NCBI GenBank assembly: GCA_028673005.1 | Contig: CM054112.1 | Coordinates: 23,177,624 to 23,241,623 of the forward strand | Direction of reading: 5' to 3' | Length of the DNA stretch: 64,000 nucleotides | Source of the DNA: Tanypteryx hageni | Taxonomy: Eukaryota > Arthropoda > Insecta > Odonata > Petaluridae | Shown: positions 36,146-46,000 of the stretch, piece by piece | Layout of the letters: every line of letters starts with the position of its first letter | Numbering within the stretch: position 1 is the first letter of the stretch | Notes under the pieces: model-generated | The model's input: the letters and a program-made list of their open reading frames with translations, nothing else | What the model was told of the DNA's origin: nothing | The model's database searches: none | Program-made: the position numbers and the translations under genes

Positions 36146-37440
36146 GCTAAAAAAATCTAGAGATTTTCCTCCGATAAACGACAATAAAAGCGTTACTTTC
36201 CTAGATAAACGTGGGGTTAACCTTGACTTTGTTAAATTTCTATAAAAACCGCATTAGAAACGCTATTTGACCGATCTTTATTTCTCGTAATTGCTCTAAA
36301 ACGGCTGTGGATTCGACGATCGTACGAGCAAACAACTTTTCTGCGCCCGACACGAATGTCAATTGAATTTTGCAGACCAATAATACTACGAAAACTAAAC
36401 TTATACGCTACTACTTTCCGCTTGGAATTTGGTTTTAAAATGCTGTTATCTTAATTTTATACTTGTAGAAACCATTTTTGGCAATTGAGTAATCCTTTTT
36501 ACAACAACGAGATCATAACCCAATAGTAAACTTGAAACTTATTTTCCATTTTGCATGAAAATTGCGTCAACTTTTCATAAGTTATTTCCTATATAGCTCA
36601 ACAGAAAATTGCGAAACTATATTGTCTTATTCTCGTAAATTATAAATAAAAGTTCAGAAATGTTTTATCTTTTTTCTCCACATCACCCATAAATTGCATT
36701 TGCAAAAACTATCGTCATTCAAATGCGGAATTAACTTTCGAAGCATAAAATATTTGGGGACATCATTTATATCTTCTTACTTGTTAGTCAAACAACATCT
36801 GTATATTTCTTGAAATAGGAAGTGCTCTTTCAATTAAGTTGTAACTTTAAAAGTCCTTTCATCGGCAAGCCGTTTCCGTCTATTTGCGCGGATATCAAAA
36901 GCAACGTAATAGGCAAAGGGTGGTTATTTATACCTAAAAGAATGTACGTCGTAGACACGCTTTGTATATAAATATAAATTCACAGTATGATATGTGCAAA
37001 TCCGACATCGATGATATGGTCGAATAAACCAAATGCTCGCTTAAACGACTAGGCATTCTAACTTGATTTTCATTCATCGACTTCTTGATTCTAAAATATC
37101 CTCCATTAAAATCAAAGATAGGTGCATCATGTCACGGGTGTTTAATATGGATTTGTTCGAGATCCTGAAAAGGTGAAGTTGACGTTGGGTTTGAACAAAT
37201 GAGTTGCAACTGATTAGAGATTCATATCATGAAACAGTTAACTAGAACACAACCATTTGGAAATTATAGGCTGCACAGTTGGGCATGAAGTAAACGCATT
37301 GCAATTTTCATATGATCTGATGGAGAGGGAGAGAAAGTTTTGAACAACAAATAATTTCACTTCAACCTGACCGAAGAGAGTCCAACGTCATCCTATCCCT
37401 TAATGCTTTGCATCCTTAAAAATCTTTTATTTACTCCTCT
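36146..37440. other. AT-rich sequence, nothing recognised
   Basis: No open frame above background and no repeats. Confidence 0.5.
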
Positions 37441-37960
37441 CCTTCGAGAATGGGAAAAAAGTTCGCGACACCTGCGCTAGTTAAAAAACATCCTTCAGCC
37501 CTTGCATCGTGGGTTCTTCGCGCCCCTTCTCTCAACCGTTCCCTAACCTCCCCATACTTTCCCAGACGTCCCTTTACCCCTGTTTCCCCCTCTTCCTCCG
37601 ACGCTTCGCATCGCGCCTCTCGTCCCTACCTCTCCCTTCACGCCTCCCACCCCCCTCTCTCTCTCTCCAGAACCCCCAACTCCCTCCTACAAAAGCGCAT
37701 ACAGGAAGAGGGAGCGAGAAAGCGGACACAAACGAATAAAAAATGGGAGTGAAATTTTGGGAACGAGAGAACGAGTGTTGGGGGGCTTATTTTTAAATGT
37801 GACATTACGTTCGGGATGGCGTACTTCTTTTGTCCTTGGGTGAGATCCAGAGGAGTGCGCTCTCCTTCCTGCCCTCATCTCTCTCTCTCTCTCTTTATAC
37901 TTTTTTTATCTCCCTCTCTCTCGCTCTCCTCGCCACCTCTGCTCTCCATCTCACCTCATT
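37440..37960. repeat. Pyrimidine-rich block with mixed centre
   Basis: C/T-rich at 37530-37690 and 37860-37960, with a mixed, partly purine-rich centre. The + strand frames 37450-37752 and 37509-37739 are translations of the biased text. Confidence 0.6.
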
Positions 37961-39400
37961 CCCCATTCTTTATATATAAACGGACATTTCCCTAAAATTA
38001 GCTTACTGCAGTAGAGTGAACGTTACTGATCCATTAATCATTCACTTGGACCCGATGAAATGATCTCCCTACCTATATATTTGTCTAGCACTCACCATTT
38101 TGTCTCTACTCTCTCTATTATCCTTTCCCCTTCCTCTCTTTTGAACATTAATCTTGTAAACATAGAACAGTTTATTATATACTGTTTTAATCATAGCTGA
38201 CGGTTTATCATTTAACTTACATTCATTACCCCTCCTCCGTGGGTCTTTTCTTCTACAATGTGTATGTATGTATTTATATATGTAGATGTGTTTTTTGCAA
38301 TTTGATTTGAGTTGACATATGAAAGTAGGCGGTGTGGAGATTCATTGCCCAAAAATATCTAGCATAAGTTCCAACGGCTGAAATCAATCAAAATTTCTCA
38401 AGATTGCTCGTTAATCACGCATTTCCTCTTGCAAATATTCTTAAAAAGCATGATTCCGAAAGGAAAATCTCACTGTACGTTTGGCATCATCCGTTTTTAT
38501 TTTTTAGGAGCCAATGTTAAGTACACGTTTTCATGCGGCGTTTTCGAAAAGGAGGCGTTCTAAAGGTCCCTTATATTTAGATAATTTTGTTTTTTATCCA
38601 TTCTCTGGCTCAATAAAATAGCATCCATCAAAAGGTAGTATGAGGGAGTAAGTCCGTCAAATCTGTCATTCTTCTCTCCAGCTGTGCGTCTAGCTCACAT
38701 ACCTTTAGCATTTATCACAACAACAATAACAGTTTAAACGATAGAAAGCCCAAAACACATTGGTTTACTTTGTAAATTTTTACACGTTTGCGCGAGCCTC
38801 GGTAAGAAAAACGAATTATTTTGGAATTGGGAGTATATATTGTTTTATTAAAAAACAAAAACTATGCACGTATTCCATTTCATATGAAAATCAAGCAGAA
38901 TATAAATATTTTTCCATCTGAAGTGCGGCAAGACGAACACCTTCTTATGCGTCATTAAAACATGCAACTTATGCGCCAGAGGCTAACACACAAAAAGGCA
39001 CACGTGAACTAAACACGGATAAGCTTTGTCCCGCATTATGAGGCTTAGATCTGCGCTTTTTTGTGTAGATAGCGGTTTTCTCGTGTTCTTAATGTCTGCC
39101 AGGGAATAGAAGGAAACGTTTCTCCGGCTAAGATTAATTTGCAAACACGATGCTACACATATAAAACTGTACACATATTTTTAAAAGAATCACTTGAAAT
39201 TTTTGACATTATGGCGAGAAATACTAAAACCAACGCAGATATTGCAGCTATGTAGATATACGTACAGTGCTAACTATTTATAATTTAATCAGTATGATAT
39301 AATTCACATTATTTCAAATTACACGTAAATTTGAACATATTCGATATTAAACTTAATTATGCATTTCAAGAATAACGTGTTCTCAATGCGAAATGAAATT
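37961..39400. other. AT-rich sequence without genes
   Basis: No supported feature. The minus-strand frames 38983-39174 and 39319-39504 have no motif, and the latter overlaps the palindromic element. Confidence 0.5.
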
Positions 39401-39498
39401 ATGTATATCATCCGGTAGTAAATTAGTACGAAGGCTTCCACGGCGTGCTGTTGATATGGTGGTGATTTCCGGGAATCTGCCGTGTTGATCCATTTCCT

Positions 39499-39540
39499 GG
39501 ACAATATTTCGCCGACGTTCCAGTCGGCTTCTTCAGGTCC
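39499..39540 (-). ncRNA. Hammerhead-ribozyme motif, element B, minus strand
   Basis: Exact mirror of the + strand motif in the left arm. It has the same stem I, CTGAAGA core, stem II, GAAA and ATAT segments, so transcripts of either strand would carry one motif in sense orientation. Confidence 0.58.
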
Positions 39541-39551
39541 GAAGTCACTTC

Positions 39552-39593
39552 GGACCTGAAGAAGCCGACTGGAACGTCGGCGAAATATTGTCC
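39552..39593 (+). ncRNA. Hammerhead-ribozyme motif, element B, + strand
   Basis: Layout: GGAC (39552-39555), CTGAAGA (39556-39562), one A, stem II GCCGAC/GTCGGC (39564-39569 with 39576-39581, all Watson-Crick) with loop TGGAAC, GAAA (39582-39585), self-complementary ATAT (39585-39588), T39589 as presumed cleavage-site nucleotide, and GTCC (39590-39593), which closes a 4-bp stem I with GGAC. Five of six stem II pairs differ from element A while pairing is kept. The stem II loop TGGAA(C/T) is conserved, as is the single extra nucleotide after the core. With ATAT as stem III, cleavage would require a dimer. Inside the long palindrome this fold must compete with the full hairpin. Confidence 0.62.
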
Positions 39594-39730
39594 AGGAAAT
39601 GGATCAACACGGCAGATTCCCGGAAATCACCACCATATCATCATCCGGTAGTCTTAAATAGATTTTTTCGGCACGACTGAGTTTCAATGCGGAATTTTAA
39701 AGATTTTTATCACATTCCTAAATATTTCTA

Positions 39731-39757
39731 CCGTATAGGATTTGACATCCTATACGG
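39731..39757. repeat. 11-bp hairpin CCGTATAGGAT / ATCCTATACGG
   Basis: Perfect 11-bp inverted repeat with a 5-nt TTGAC loop, 78 bp to the right of element B. Function unknown. Confidence 0.6.
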
Positions 39758-40270
39758 AAGAGCAAGTCACCACGCCGTCATTGTTGCACCCCGAGAATTT
39801 TTGAATAATATGAATTATTTATGCATCATCGCCAGGTTCAAATGTGAAAAAAGAGTACGCCATTCCCAACGTAAGTGTATCCCATTCGCATAAATATTTA
39901 AAACCGCCGCCGCTTTGGTTGAATTTTGCAAATATTTTTTGATCTTTCACGCTGGATTTACGGCGTAGGCAAAATGAAATAAATTAATACTGGCAAGGAT
40001 GTGTATAGCAAACTTATCTCTGGGAATATGCGTGTAAAAAATAACCACGCCTAGAGTGAAAATCTCCCCGTTATTTGCGATAGATGGTTCAAATATCGGC
40101 AAACGTCCGCGTGAACATCGGCTTCAAAAAACGAGTGCACACTAATGCTCAATTTCGTGCTTATTCTCTCACAAAATGCCCACTCTGAGGCTGGAATTAC
40201 GCTGTGAGTGAGAGAGGTTCTGCGTGTGTGTATGCTCAGCTCGGAGTGCATCGGAGACGGCGCTCCGAAA
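39758..40270. other. Mixed sequence, nothing recognised
   Basis: No supported gene. GT-rich and CpG-richer sequence appears from about 40200. Confidence 0.45.
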
Positions 40271-40274
40271 ATAG

Positions 40275-40480
40275 AATTTAGATTGGAGGGGTTGGATAGG
40301 GGTTGAGGAAAGGGAAAGATGGAGAAGAAGGGTAGTGGGGTCGTGAGGGAAGAGAGAGGGGCAAAGGGGGGCAAATGAGGGGGCAAAGTGGGGGGCAAAG
40401 AGGAGGCAAAGGGGGAGGGGGAAAAGCGGGGGGGCAAAGGGGGGGGAGATAGGGGGGAAGAGGGAGGGGGGTCAGCGATC
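40275..40480. repeat. G-rich purine block with GGGGCAAA minisatellite
   Basis: GGGGCAAA-type units recur six times at 8-20-bp spacing at 40355-40445, followed by runs of six or more G (about 40440-40472). The region fits the G-quadruplex pattern many times over. The minus-strand frames 40051-40437 and 40278-40562 are its translations. Confidence 0.65.
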
Positions 40481-41696
40481 TTACGGAGGGTGTGGCGAGG
40501 AGAAGGGTTTCCAAGTCCCCGACCCCGGACACCGACGTACCATCCGGTCTAGTCCCTCGCACCTGGGTGACGATTTTTTTATAGAACCGCCTTCGCGATT
40601 TCAGCAGATTTGATGAAGGAATAGCCGAGGGAAAAAGACTGCTCTTTGCTATGGCAAAGCGAGAGAGCGGCAGGAGTTTTAGTTAATTCCGTTTAAAATA
40701 AATTAATTTGGCACGCGGTATTCACGCAGCGAAGAGATTCGATTTTCATTTTGCTTCATTTGCTAAAGAGCGTTTTATGAAGCAAACTGCAGAATTGCAA
40801 ATCATAATGTAAAAAATAGAAATAAAAGTAAATGTACTAAAAATGAAAAGTTTTGAACTACTTGACGGTTAAAATTTTATCAAGAACACGTTTTTGCGGT
40901 TGAATATTTTAGAGTCATGACATGAAAACGTATGTTTCATTCTCTCAGATTGTCTCGTTGCATACTTACATTAGTAAGGATATTAATTATCATAAAATTC
41001 TTTAGTCCACATTATAATTAAAAATCAAGTTAACAAGCCCAGCTTATTCTTCCACTAAAATACCCAACGCTTAAATAATTCAAGTTATCGAGAAGACAAT
41101 AAAAGTATTTCAAATGTTGTTGGTCCAGTTTTATTTTAATAAAGTGTAAGGTTTTATGTCATCCTTCAGAAAAATATTGATGCGAAGCTGTTGTTAATAC
41201 ATTTCGTCTCATTGCCAGATGAAAACTCCAAAAAGAAGCGACAATGACTAACAAGAATGAAACAAGTTTAGTAAAATGTTTCTACACATTTATTGCTTTA
41301 ATCTAACCTTATACGTAAAAATTAGGAACATATATTTTTATTTACAACACTACGTCATCTCCAATGAAATATCTTATTAATATTTCAATAGTTCACATTA
41401 AAAGAGATCGTTCGCCTCTGAAATGACAGTCTTCATTTTTAAATTTCTCAGAAACTCTTAAAATAGATTAACATTCCACAATTCTGGAAGATCCCCAAAA
41501 AGATATGTTTAGCTCCTATTCAGAAAACTCTCGATAAACTCGCAATATAAAAAGATAATGTCATCATTAAAAACTTATATTTAAATACTGTTTTCATTTA
41601 AAATATTACTTGTAAGGATTGAACTTCGAAGTGAAACAAATTAACGCTGAGTAATTTTGATCTTATTAGCGATTTAAGAGTACTTCGTTTATGCTA
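40481..41696. other. Mostly AT-rich sequence, nothing recognised
   Basis: A GC-richer piece (40490-40560) borders the G-rich block. The rest is AT-rich with no gene or repeat pair. Confidence 0.5.
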
Positions 41697-41704
41697 ATTG
41701 TTGG

Positions 41705-42024
41705 CAGTGGCGTAACTAGGAGCTGAAGGGCCCGCGGCAAAATACTATGGAAGGTCCCTCTCCCCCTTCCCCCTCACCCAACAAATACATATGTTAAATT
41801 AAAACTAAAATCCATCGTAAAAACTACCAATTTATTAACAGAAACATGCTAAAAAGGTTAAACTTATTACATTACTCTGTCCAGAAATAATGATTAGTTG
41901 GAAAGCATCGGAAAATACGATAAAAAAGAAAAATCACTAAAGAATCTTTATTTTTTCTATAGTCAGAATAATTTCGAGGGCTCCTGGACCCGTGGCATTT
42001 GGCCACCCTATTCTTACGCCACTG
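41705..42024. mobile_element. hAT-like MITE (GGCGTAACT family) with target duplication
   Basis: The left end CAGTGGCGTAACTAGG is mirrored by the right end, CAGTGGCGTAAGAATAGG in reverse complement. The flanks ATTGTTGG (41697-41704) and CTTGTTGG (42025-42032) match at 7 of 8 positions. Subterminal GGGCCC-like sequence and an AT-rich centre are typical of this widespread MITE type. At 320 bp it has no transposase. The minus-strand frame 41937-42149 is accidental. Confidence 0.75.
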
Positions 42025-42032
42025 CTTGTTGG

Positions 42033-42680
42033 CCATAAAGTGCTACAACTTAATCTCCCCGTATATTTTTTGCAATATTCTGTCGCAATGCTGTTTTTGA
42101 GGCGAATGTTTGGAAAATAACAGGAGTTAATGTTAAAATATAGCTCCACTAATTATTCTATTCATAGCTGTTTGGTTTCGAGAGGATAATATATTGGGAA
42201 TGGAATTATTAATAACTCGCGTCTTTCATTTAAATTAACGGCAGTGTATATTATGACGCTTAGTGCGCCATTGTTTGTACAAATATGATACACAACGAAG
42301 CTTTCCTGAGAGGCTCAATCGGCGCATTGAATACTTTTAGACGCGAGACATATTCCTGGGCTTGATTGCGTTACCATTTCGTTCCGCCAATAAAAGGCTT
42401 TTAAGCGTGGGAATAGAATTAGTTTCTACACAGCTTCCCGCTTTAAGGGCGATTTCCCTTCGACCTAAGCGTATAAGACCGACATCGAATAGCCATTCTA
42501 CGGGTAATAGGCGATGGAATATCCTATTGCGATTCTTGAGTACATATCTCCAATCTAGCTTTCTCACGGAAAACCATTATGGAGGACAAAACTTGGCCGG
42601 TTATGCTCACCGGCCAGCGCGGGGGCGTGGTTGTAAGCGCCGCACTCAAACTTTTTCCTTACGGGAGCTAGTCGATGGTG
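42033..42680. other. Mixed sequence with unassigned open frames
   Basis: Overlapping frames 42362-42700 (+) and 42337-42567 (minus) are open in moderately GC-rich DNA but show no known motif. The minus-strand frame could follow the candidate exon at 42686-42790 in phase, but its acceptor (CTCAAG) lacks a pyrimidine tract. Confidence 0.35.
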
Positions 42681-42685
42681 CTTAC

Positions 42686-42790
42686 GAGCGCGGCAGCTGA
42701 AGGCGAAAGCGTGGAAAAGACGCCGAAGAACACTCTATTGGCAGTCTCCGTTTCAAAATCATCCTCGAGAGATTTCGCAAACGCTGCCAT
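42686..42790 (-). CDS. Candidate first coding exon (minus strand), unrecognised
   Basis: On the minus strand, ATGG in the context AAAATAAAATGGCAGCG opens a 35-codon segment, MAAFAKSLEDDFETETANRV followed by FFGVFSTLSPSAAAL. It ends exactly at a strong donor, CTC|GTAAGC (phase 0). Third positions are mixed rather than repeat-driven, and the start overlaps a YY1-like AAAATGGC word as in many TATA-less genes. The frame is also open upstream (from 42865), so the start is not certain. A CpG-rich segment with ETS and NRF-1 sites lies 550-630 bp upstream. The product was not recognised and no second exon was established. Confidence 0.3.
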
Positions 42791-42865
42791 TTTATTTTCA
42801 AGATTGTGTTTATTTAAATTTAGAATCTTTTTAATTGTGCCTCCTCTTCTTTTGGTCATAGCCAA

Positions 42866-43330
42866 AAAAATTTAATTTTAGCTTCTTAAAGGTACTCGCG
42901 AGCCAATTTGGCGATATCGCAAGTCTTTTACTGCCGCCCAAATTATTTTGGATCTAAAACAAAATCGTATGCAGCCGAGTTACAGCGCAGCGGCGTTGAA
43001 TATCAGAAAAATAAGAGGCCTTAAATTTCTAGAACGCTCGACGACGCTGAGGTAATACAACGCGATGAGGGGTTTTTATGGTCGTAATTAAGGTTATCAA
43101 GTCCCGAAGAAGTGTGGAGTAACTCTAAAATGTCGAACGCTCGAGTGTTTCTTCCTAGAAATATTTCGCTTTTTTTCTACCACGGCGCGCCACTGGAAGA
43201 TATAAAGAAATGAAGTTATTTTACGACGCATGGCGACGGATTTTAGCGAAGCATCAAAGAATCTAAACATGGTATTCTTTTTGAGATTCGTACCCATGAA
43301 CCCGAACAGAAAAACAGACAAAAACCTAAG
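42866..43330. other. Mixed sequence between candidate exon and CpG region
   Basis: Could contain 5' UTR or promoter-proximal sequence of the candidate minus-strand gene. No specific element was recognised. Confidence 0.3.
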
Positions 43331-43340
43331 CGACACTGGT

Positions 43341-43350
43341 CACTTCCGGT
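43341..43350 (+). promoter_or_regulatory. ETS/GABP site CACTTCCGGT
   Basis: Matches the extended ETS consensus including the CCGGAAGT core in reverse complement, 63 bp from the NRF-1 palindrome. Confidence 0.45.
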
Positions 43351-43412
43351 AAACAGCATCTTCCGACGGAAAAGGACGAAAGGGTTTCGCATTATGGGAG
43401 CATCCTTTAAAC

Positions 43413-43423
43413 GCGCATGCGCA
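43413..43423. promoter_or_regulatory. NRF-1 palindrome GCGCATGCGCA
   Basis: Complete match to the NRF-1/ewg consensus core, in a CpG-rich setting. Confidence 0.5.
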
Positions 43424-43937
43424 CGGGAAGGGGAGAAATGGACCGGAGTCAACGACGACGGCGAAGACAACAACGAGGGTGTTTCGAAAGAGAGAAGAAA
43501 AAAACGAGAAAATGGACGAGACTACGGCGGAAGGGATGATTGGGAGAAAAAAAGACGGGGAAATAAACGAGAGGCAACGGGGCGGCACCACACACACACA
43601 AGACACCCTCAAATGCCCCACACGAAAAGGCACGGATGGGTACGCGAGCCGAAGGGCGAAATAACACGGTGAAAAATAATCGGGTGCGAGAGGAAAAAAC
43701 GCCTCCGCCGAGAGGAAGAATATCCTCCCGCGGACGGGACGGTGGCGGTTCCCGCGCCCCCCCATAACTGGCGGACACGCGGCGCGCGTCTATCCCGACT
43801 TACTGCGCCGACGCCAATTTCACTCCGTCCGTTCTCTCTCTTTTGGAGGGAGAGAGGACTGACGTCGCGTGTCGTGGAAGGCGGCGACGGACGCACGGCG
43901 TGCTTTCATGAAAGTGTTTCCATGGAGTTAGAAGAAT

Positions 43938-43953
43938 GGGGTGGGTGGGTGGG
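43938..43953 (+). other. Canonical G-quadruplex motif
   Basis: Four G runs separated by single T residues (GGGGTGGGTGGGTGGG). Single-nucleotide loops make this among the most stable quadruplex patterns. Confidence 0.6.
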
Positions 43954-44233
43954 TGTGTGTAAGAGAGCTTATGCTCTAGCTAGCCTTATTATACTTAAAA
44001 AAAAACGGATTTCCTTATTGTTTTGGCTGACCTGCGCGGGGGTAGTCCGTGGCTCTGAAAAGCATCCAACTCCTTCTCTTTCTCTCCTCGTGGTCGCTTC
44101 GGGTCGAAGGTGCTGCAGAAGTTGATGCCGAGTCGATGATGTAGTTGAAGCGTGGGTGTTGCCGGGAAGGGAAAAGACTCTTCCGCCTTTACGACTGGCC
44201 TCTCACGGAATCTTAAAAACCACTCGGAATCTC

Positions 44234-44237
<4 letters not shown>

Positions 44238-44281
<44 letters not shown>
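44238..44281. repeat. (CT)22 microsatellite
   Basis: Uninterrupted CT dinucleotides over about 44 bp. The frames at 44152-44850 and 44156-44431 run through it and are not genes. Confidence 0.85.
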
Positions 44282-44284
<3 letters not shown>

Positions 44285-44439
44285 TTTACTCTCCCTCCGA
44301 AATTCAAAAAGAGACCCACACGTTCCGGAGTCGTTTTTTCTCTCCCTCTCCGAAAACGTACAAGATATCTCGGCGTATCGCGAAAGGGTCCGGCCACGAA
44401 GCGAGTCGCATTCACTCGCGGCTCATTCTAAAGGAAGGG

Positions 44440-44960
44440 AAGGCTAGTCACGGGTATCGCGAGACGGGCTGCGAAGCGAAGGAGGAAGGCGGGGAGGAAA
44501 GGGTGGAAAGGGGGGGGAATCTTAAGAGGGAGAGGGAGGGAGGAATGGGGTGGAGGCGGAGGAGTGTGGGAGGTAGGGTAAAGGAGGAGGAAACCATGAC
44601 CTTCGTCACTAGCGAACGGCTTGAGGGAGAGAGAGAGAACTGTGGAAGCTGCAGGAGGGGCGGAATGGCGAGGATGGAGGGGAGGATGGTAAGGCGCGAA
44701 TATAGCGGAGGAGAGAGTGTGGGAGAGAGAGGACGTCTCGGGAGGGAGAGAAGAGGGAGTCAAGTGGTTCAAGGGGGAGATATCAAATGGGGAGGGGTGA
44801 GGGAGAGGTGGCTTAAGGAGGGAGATGCGAGGAACGGGAGGAGGGAATAGAGGAGGTAGGAGGGCTTAATAGAGAGAGGGAGAGAGAAGAGAGGGGGGAA
44901 GAAAGAAAGAAGAGGGAAAATATCGAGAGAGAAACATACGCGAGAGGAGAAGAGGAAGTT
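44440..44960. repeat. Purine-rich block
   Basis: G+A-rich + strand immediately after the CpG-rich region. Several overlapping frames on both strands (44428-44772 minus, 44769-44996 minus) are composition artefacts. Confidence 0.65.
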
Positions 44961-45860
44961 TGATGTAGAAAGAAGTCGGTTACATTCTCGATCCATTTGT
45001 TTCCTTTATCCCGGTTAGGAATGCCGCTTGCCGCTTCTCCAACTTGACCGGAAACGTTTGGGTTACAATAGAACCTTCCTAAAGCTCTTAAAATACCTTT
45101 CATCTTGGCTTTTGCTATTATAAGACTCGAGGGAAAAGAGTTTCCACCACGAAATAGATCTGGCGTTACAATAACTCGGATTCCGTCTTGACTTGTTGAA
45201 AAACCCGGGATTGCTTTTTTTCCAACGCTTCGGAATTACTCTTTTATAGATAAAAAGCCGTAGTAAACTAATAAGAAGAAAGTGTAATTACAAATTTGAC
45301 GTAAAGGCTGCGACTTACCCCCGCTACCTATTCTTCAAGGATATTTCATACGAGAAAAGAGTATGCTGGCCTTGAGGATTTTTTATGCATATTATTTTAT
45401 GACGAACTGCGCAGATGAAAAGTAAAGACAACAGCATAAACTTTTAAAAAAGTCATATTTCCTACACTTAAAAACATCGACAAAACGTAAAATACTTAAG
45501 CAAGTACGGAAATCTTATTTTTTACGGCCTCTTAAAGTAAACACAGGAAAGAGGCCGACTAAAATAAACTTGTAAAAAACCTGCGCGTAAACATTTCCTA
45601 GTGAAATAAAACCAAAGATAAAATGGCTGACTGCGCAATTTTAAAATGCTGCGTTTCTCGCCGTCGCATCGTCACAGACATTAAGACAGCCTTTGGATAG
45701 CGAGATAATTTTTCTAAAAAATATTTCCTACGATAGTGGCGATCTAAATTCCCTCCAACGTCGAGCTCTATCGGAAAAACGATGGAAAAACCCGAGGCAA
45801 ATGCGCTTTCTCGTCGACGGCCGGAGTGAGGCCTAATTCATCGTAATGACAGATCGTTTC
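44961..45860. other. Mixed to AT-rich sequence, nothing established
   Basis: The right part of the minus-strand frame 44813-45103 (45000-45103) is not low-complexity, but no domain or splice site supports it. Confidence 0.4.
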
Positions 45861-45865
45861 CGCAG

Positions 45866-46000
45866 AAAGGTAAGCTAATGGAAGCGGTACTTGACGCGCT
45901 CGCGGTTGTGGGAAACAAGGATTTGGATTGCCATTTTTATAAGTTTATTACAGCAGTGGAATCAATGTCCGATTTCATCGACAAGCTCAAGACCAGCGAA
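45866..46000 (+). CDS. Candidate internal coding exon, unrecognised
   Basis: An acceptor-like TTTCCGCAG ends at 45865 and a donor-like GAA|GTATTT begins at 46001. The enclosed 135 bp is exactly 45 codons, open in phase 0. The peptide starts KGKLMEAVLDALAVVGNKDL and includes DCHFYKFITAVESMSDFIDK. It looks like ordinary protein, and codons such as GAC AAG CTC AAG ACC AGC suggest coding selection. The segment FITAVESMSDFIDKL loosely resembles the N-terminal helix of glycolipid-transfer-type proteins, too weakly to name it. The frame stays open past the donor to 46213, but that part is AT-rich and less protein-like. Both splice sites are weak. Confidence 0.3.

Larger units (their letters stand above)
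39408..39652. mobile_element. Fold-back Penelope-like element B, 189-bp perfect palindrome
   Basis: TCATCCGGTAGT occurs directly repeated at 39408-39419 and 39641-39652, a likely target duplication. After a 32-nt leader (39420-39451) come two perfectly complementary 94-nt arms (39452-39545 and 39547-39640) around a single central C at 39546; no mismatch was found in the arms. Each arm carries a complete hammerhead-like motif in opposite orientation. On the minus strand, the left arm continues through the leader as a tail with CACGCCGTGG and GCCTTCG, related to the tail of element A. The element therefore looks like two head-to-head copies of a Penelope-type terminal sequence, one full-length and one lacking the tail. 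It has no coding capacity. Confidence 0.75.
43335..44130. promoter_or_regulatory. CpG-rich region, candidate promoter
   Basis: The most CpG-dense stretch in the middle of the window, with an ETS site (43341-43350), a full NRF-1 palindrome (43413-43423) and a G-quadruplex motif (43938-43953). The combination of ETS/GABP and NRF-1 sites without a TATA box is typical of housekeeping promoters, which are often bidirectional. Candidate exons lie on both sides: minus strand at 42.7 kb and + strand at 45.9 kb. Long frames within the region are products of high GC and purine bias. Confidence 0.4.

Noticed and set aside
44152..44850. 232-codon + strand open frame
   Set aside because: It crosses a (CT)22 microsatellite and a GA block. 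The Arg/Gly/Glu-rich translation follows composition.
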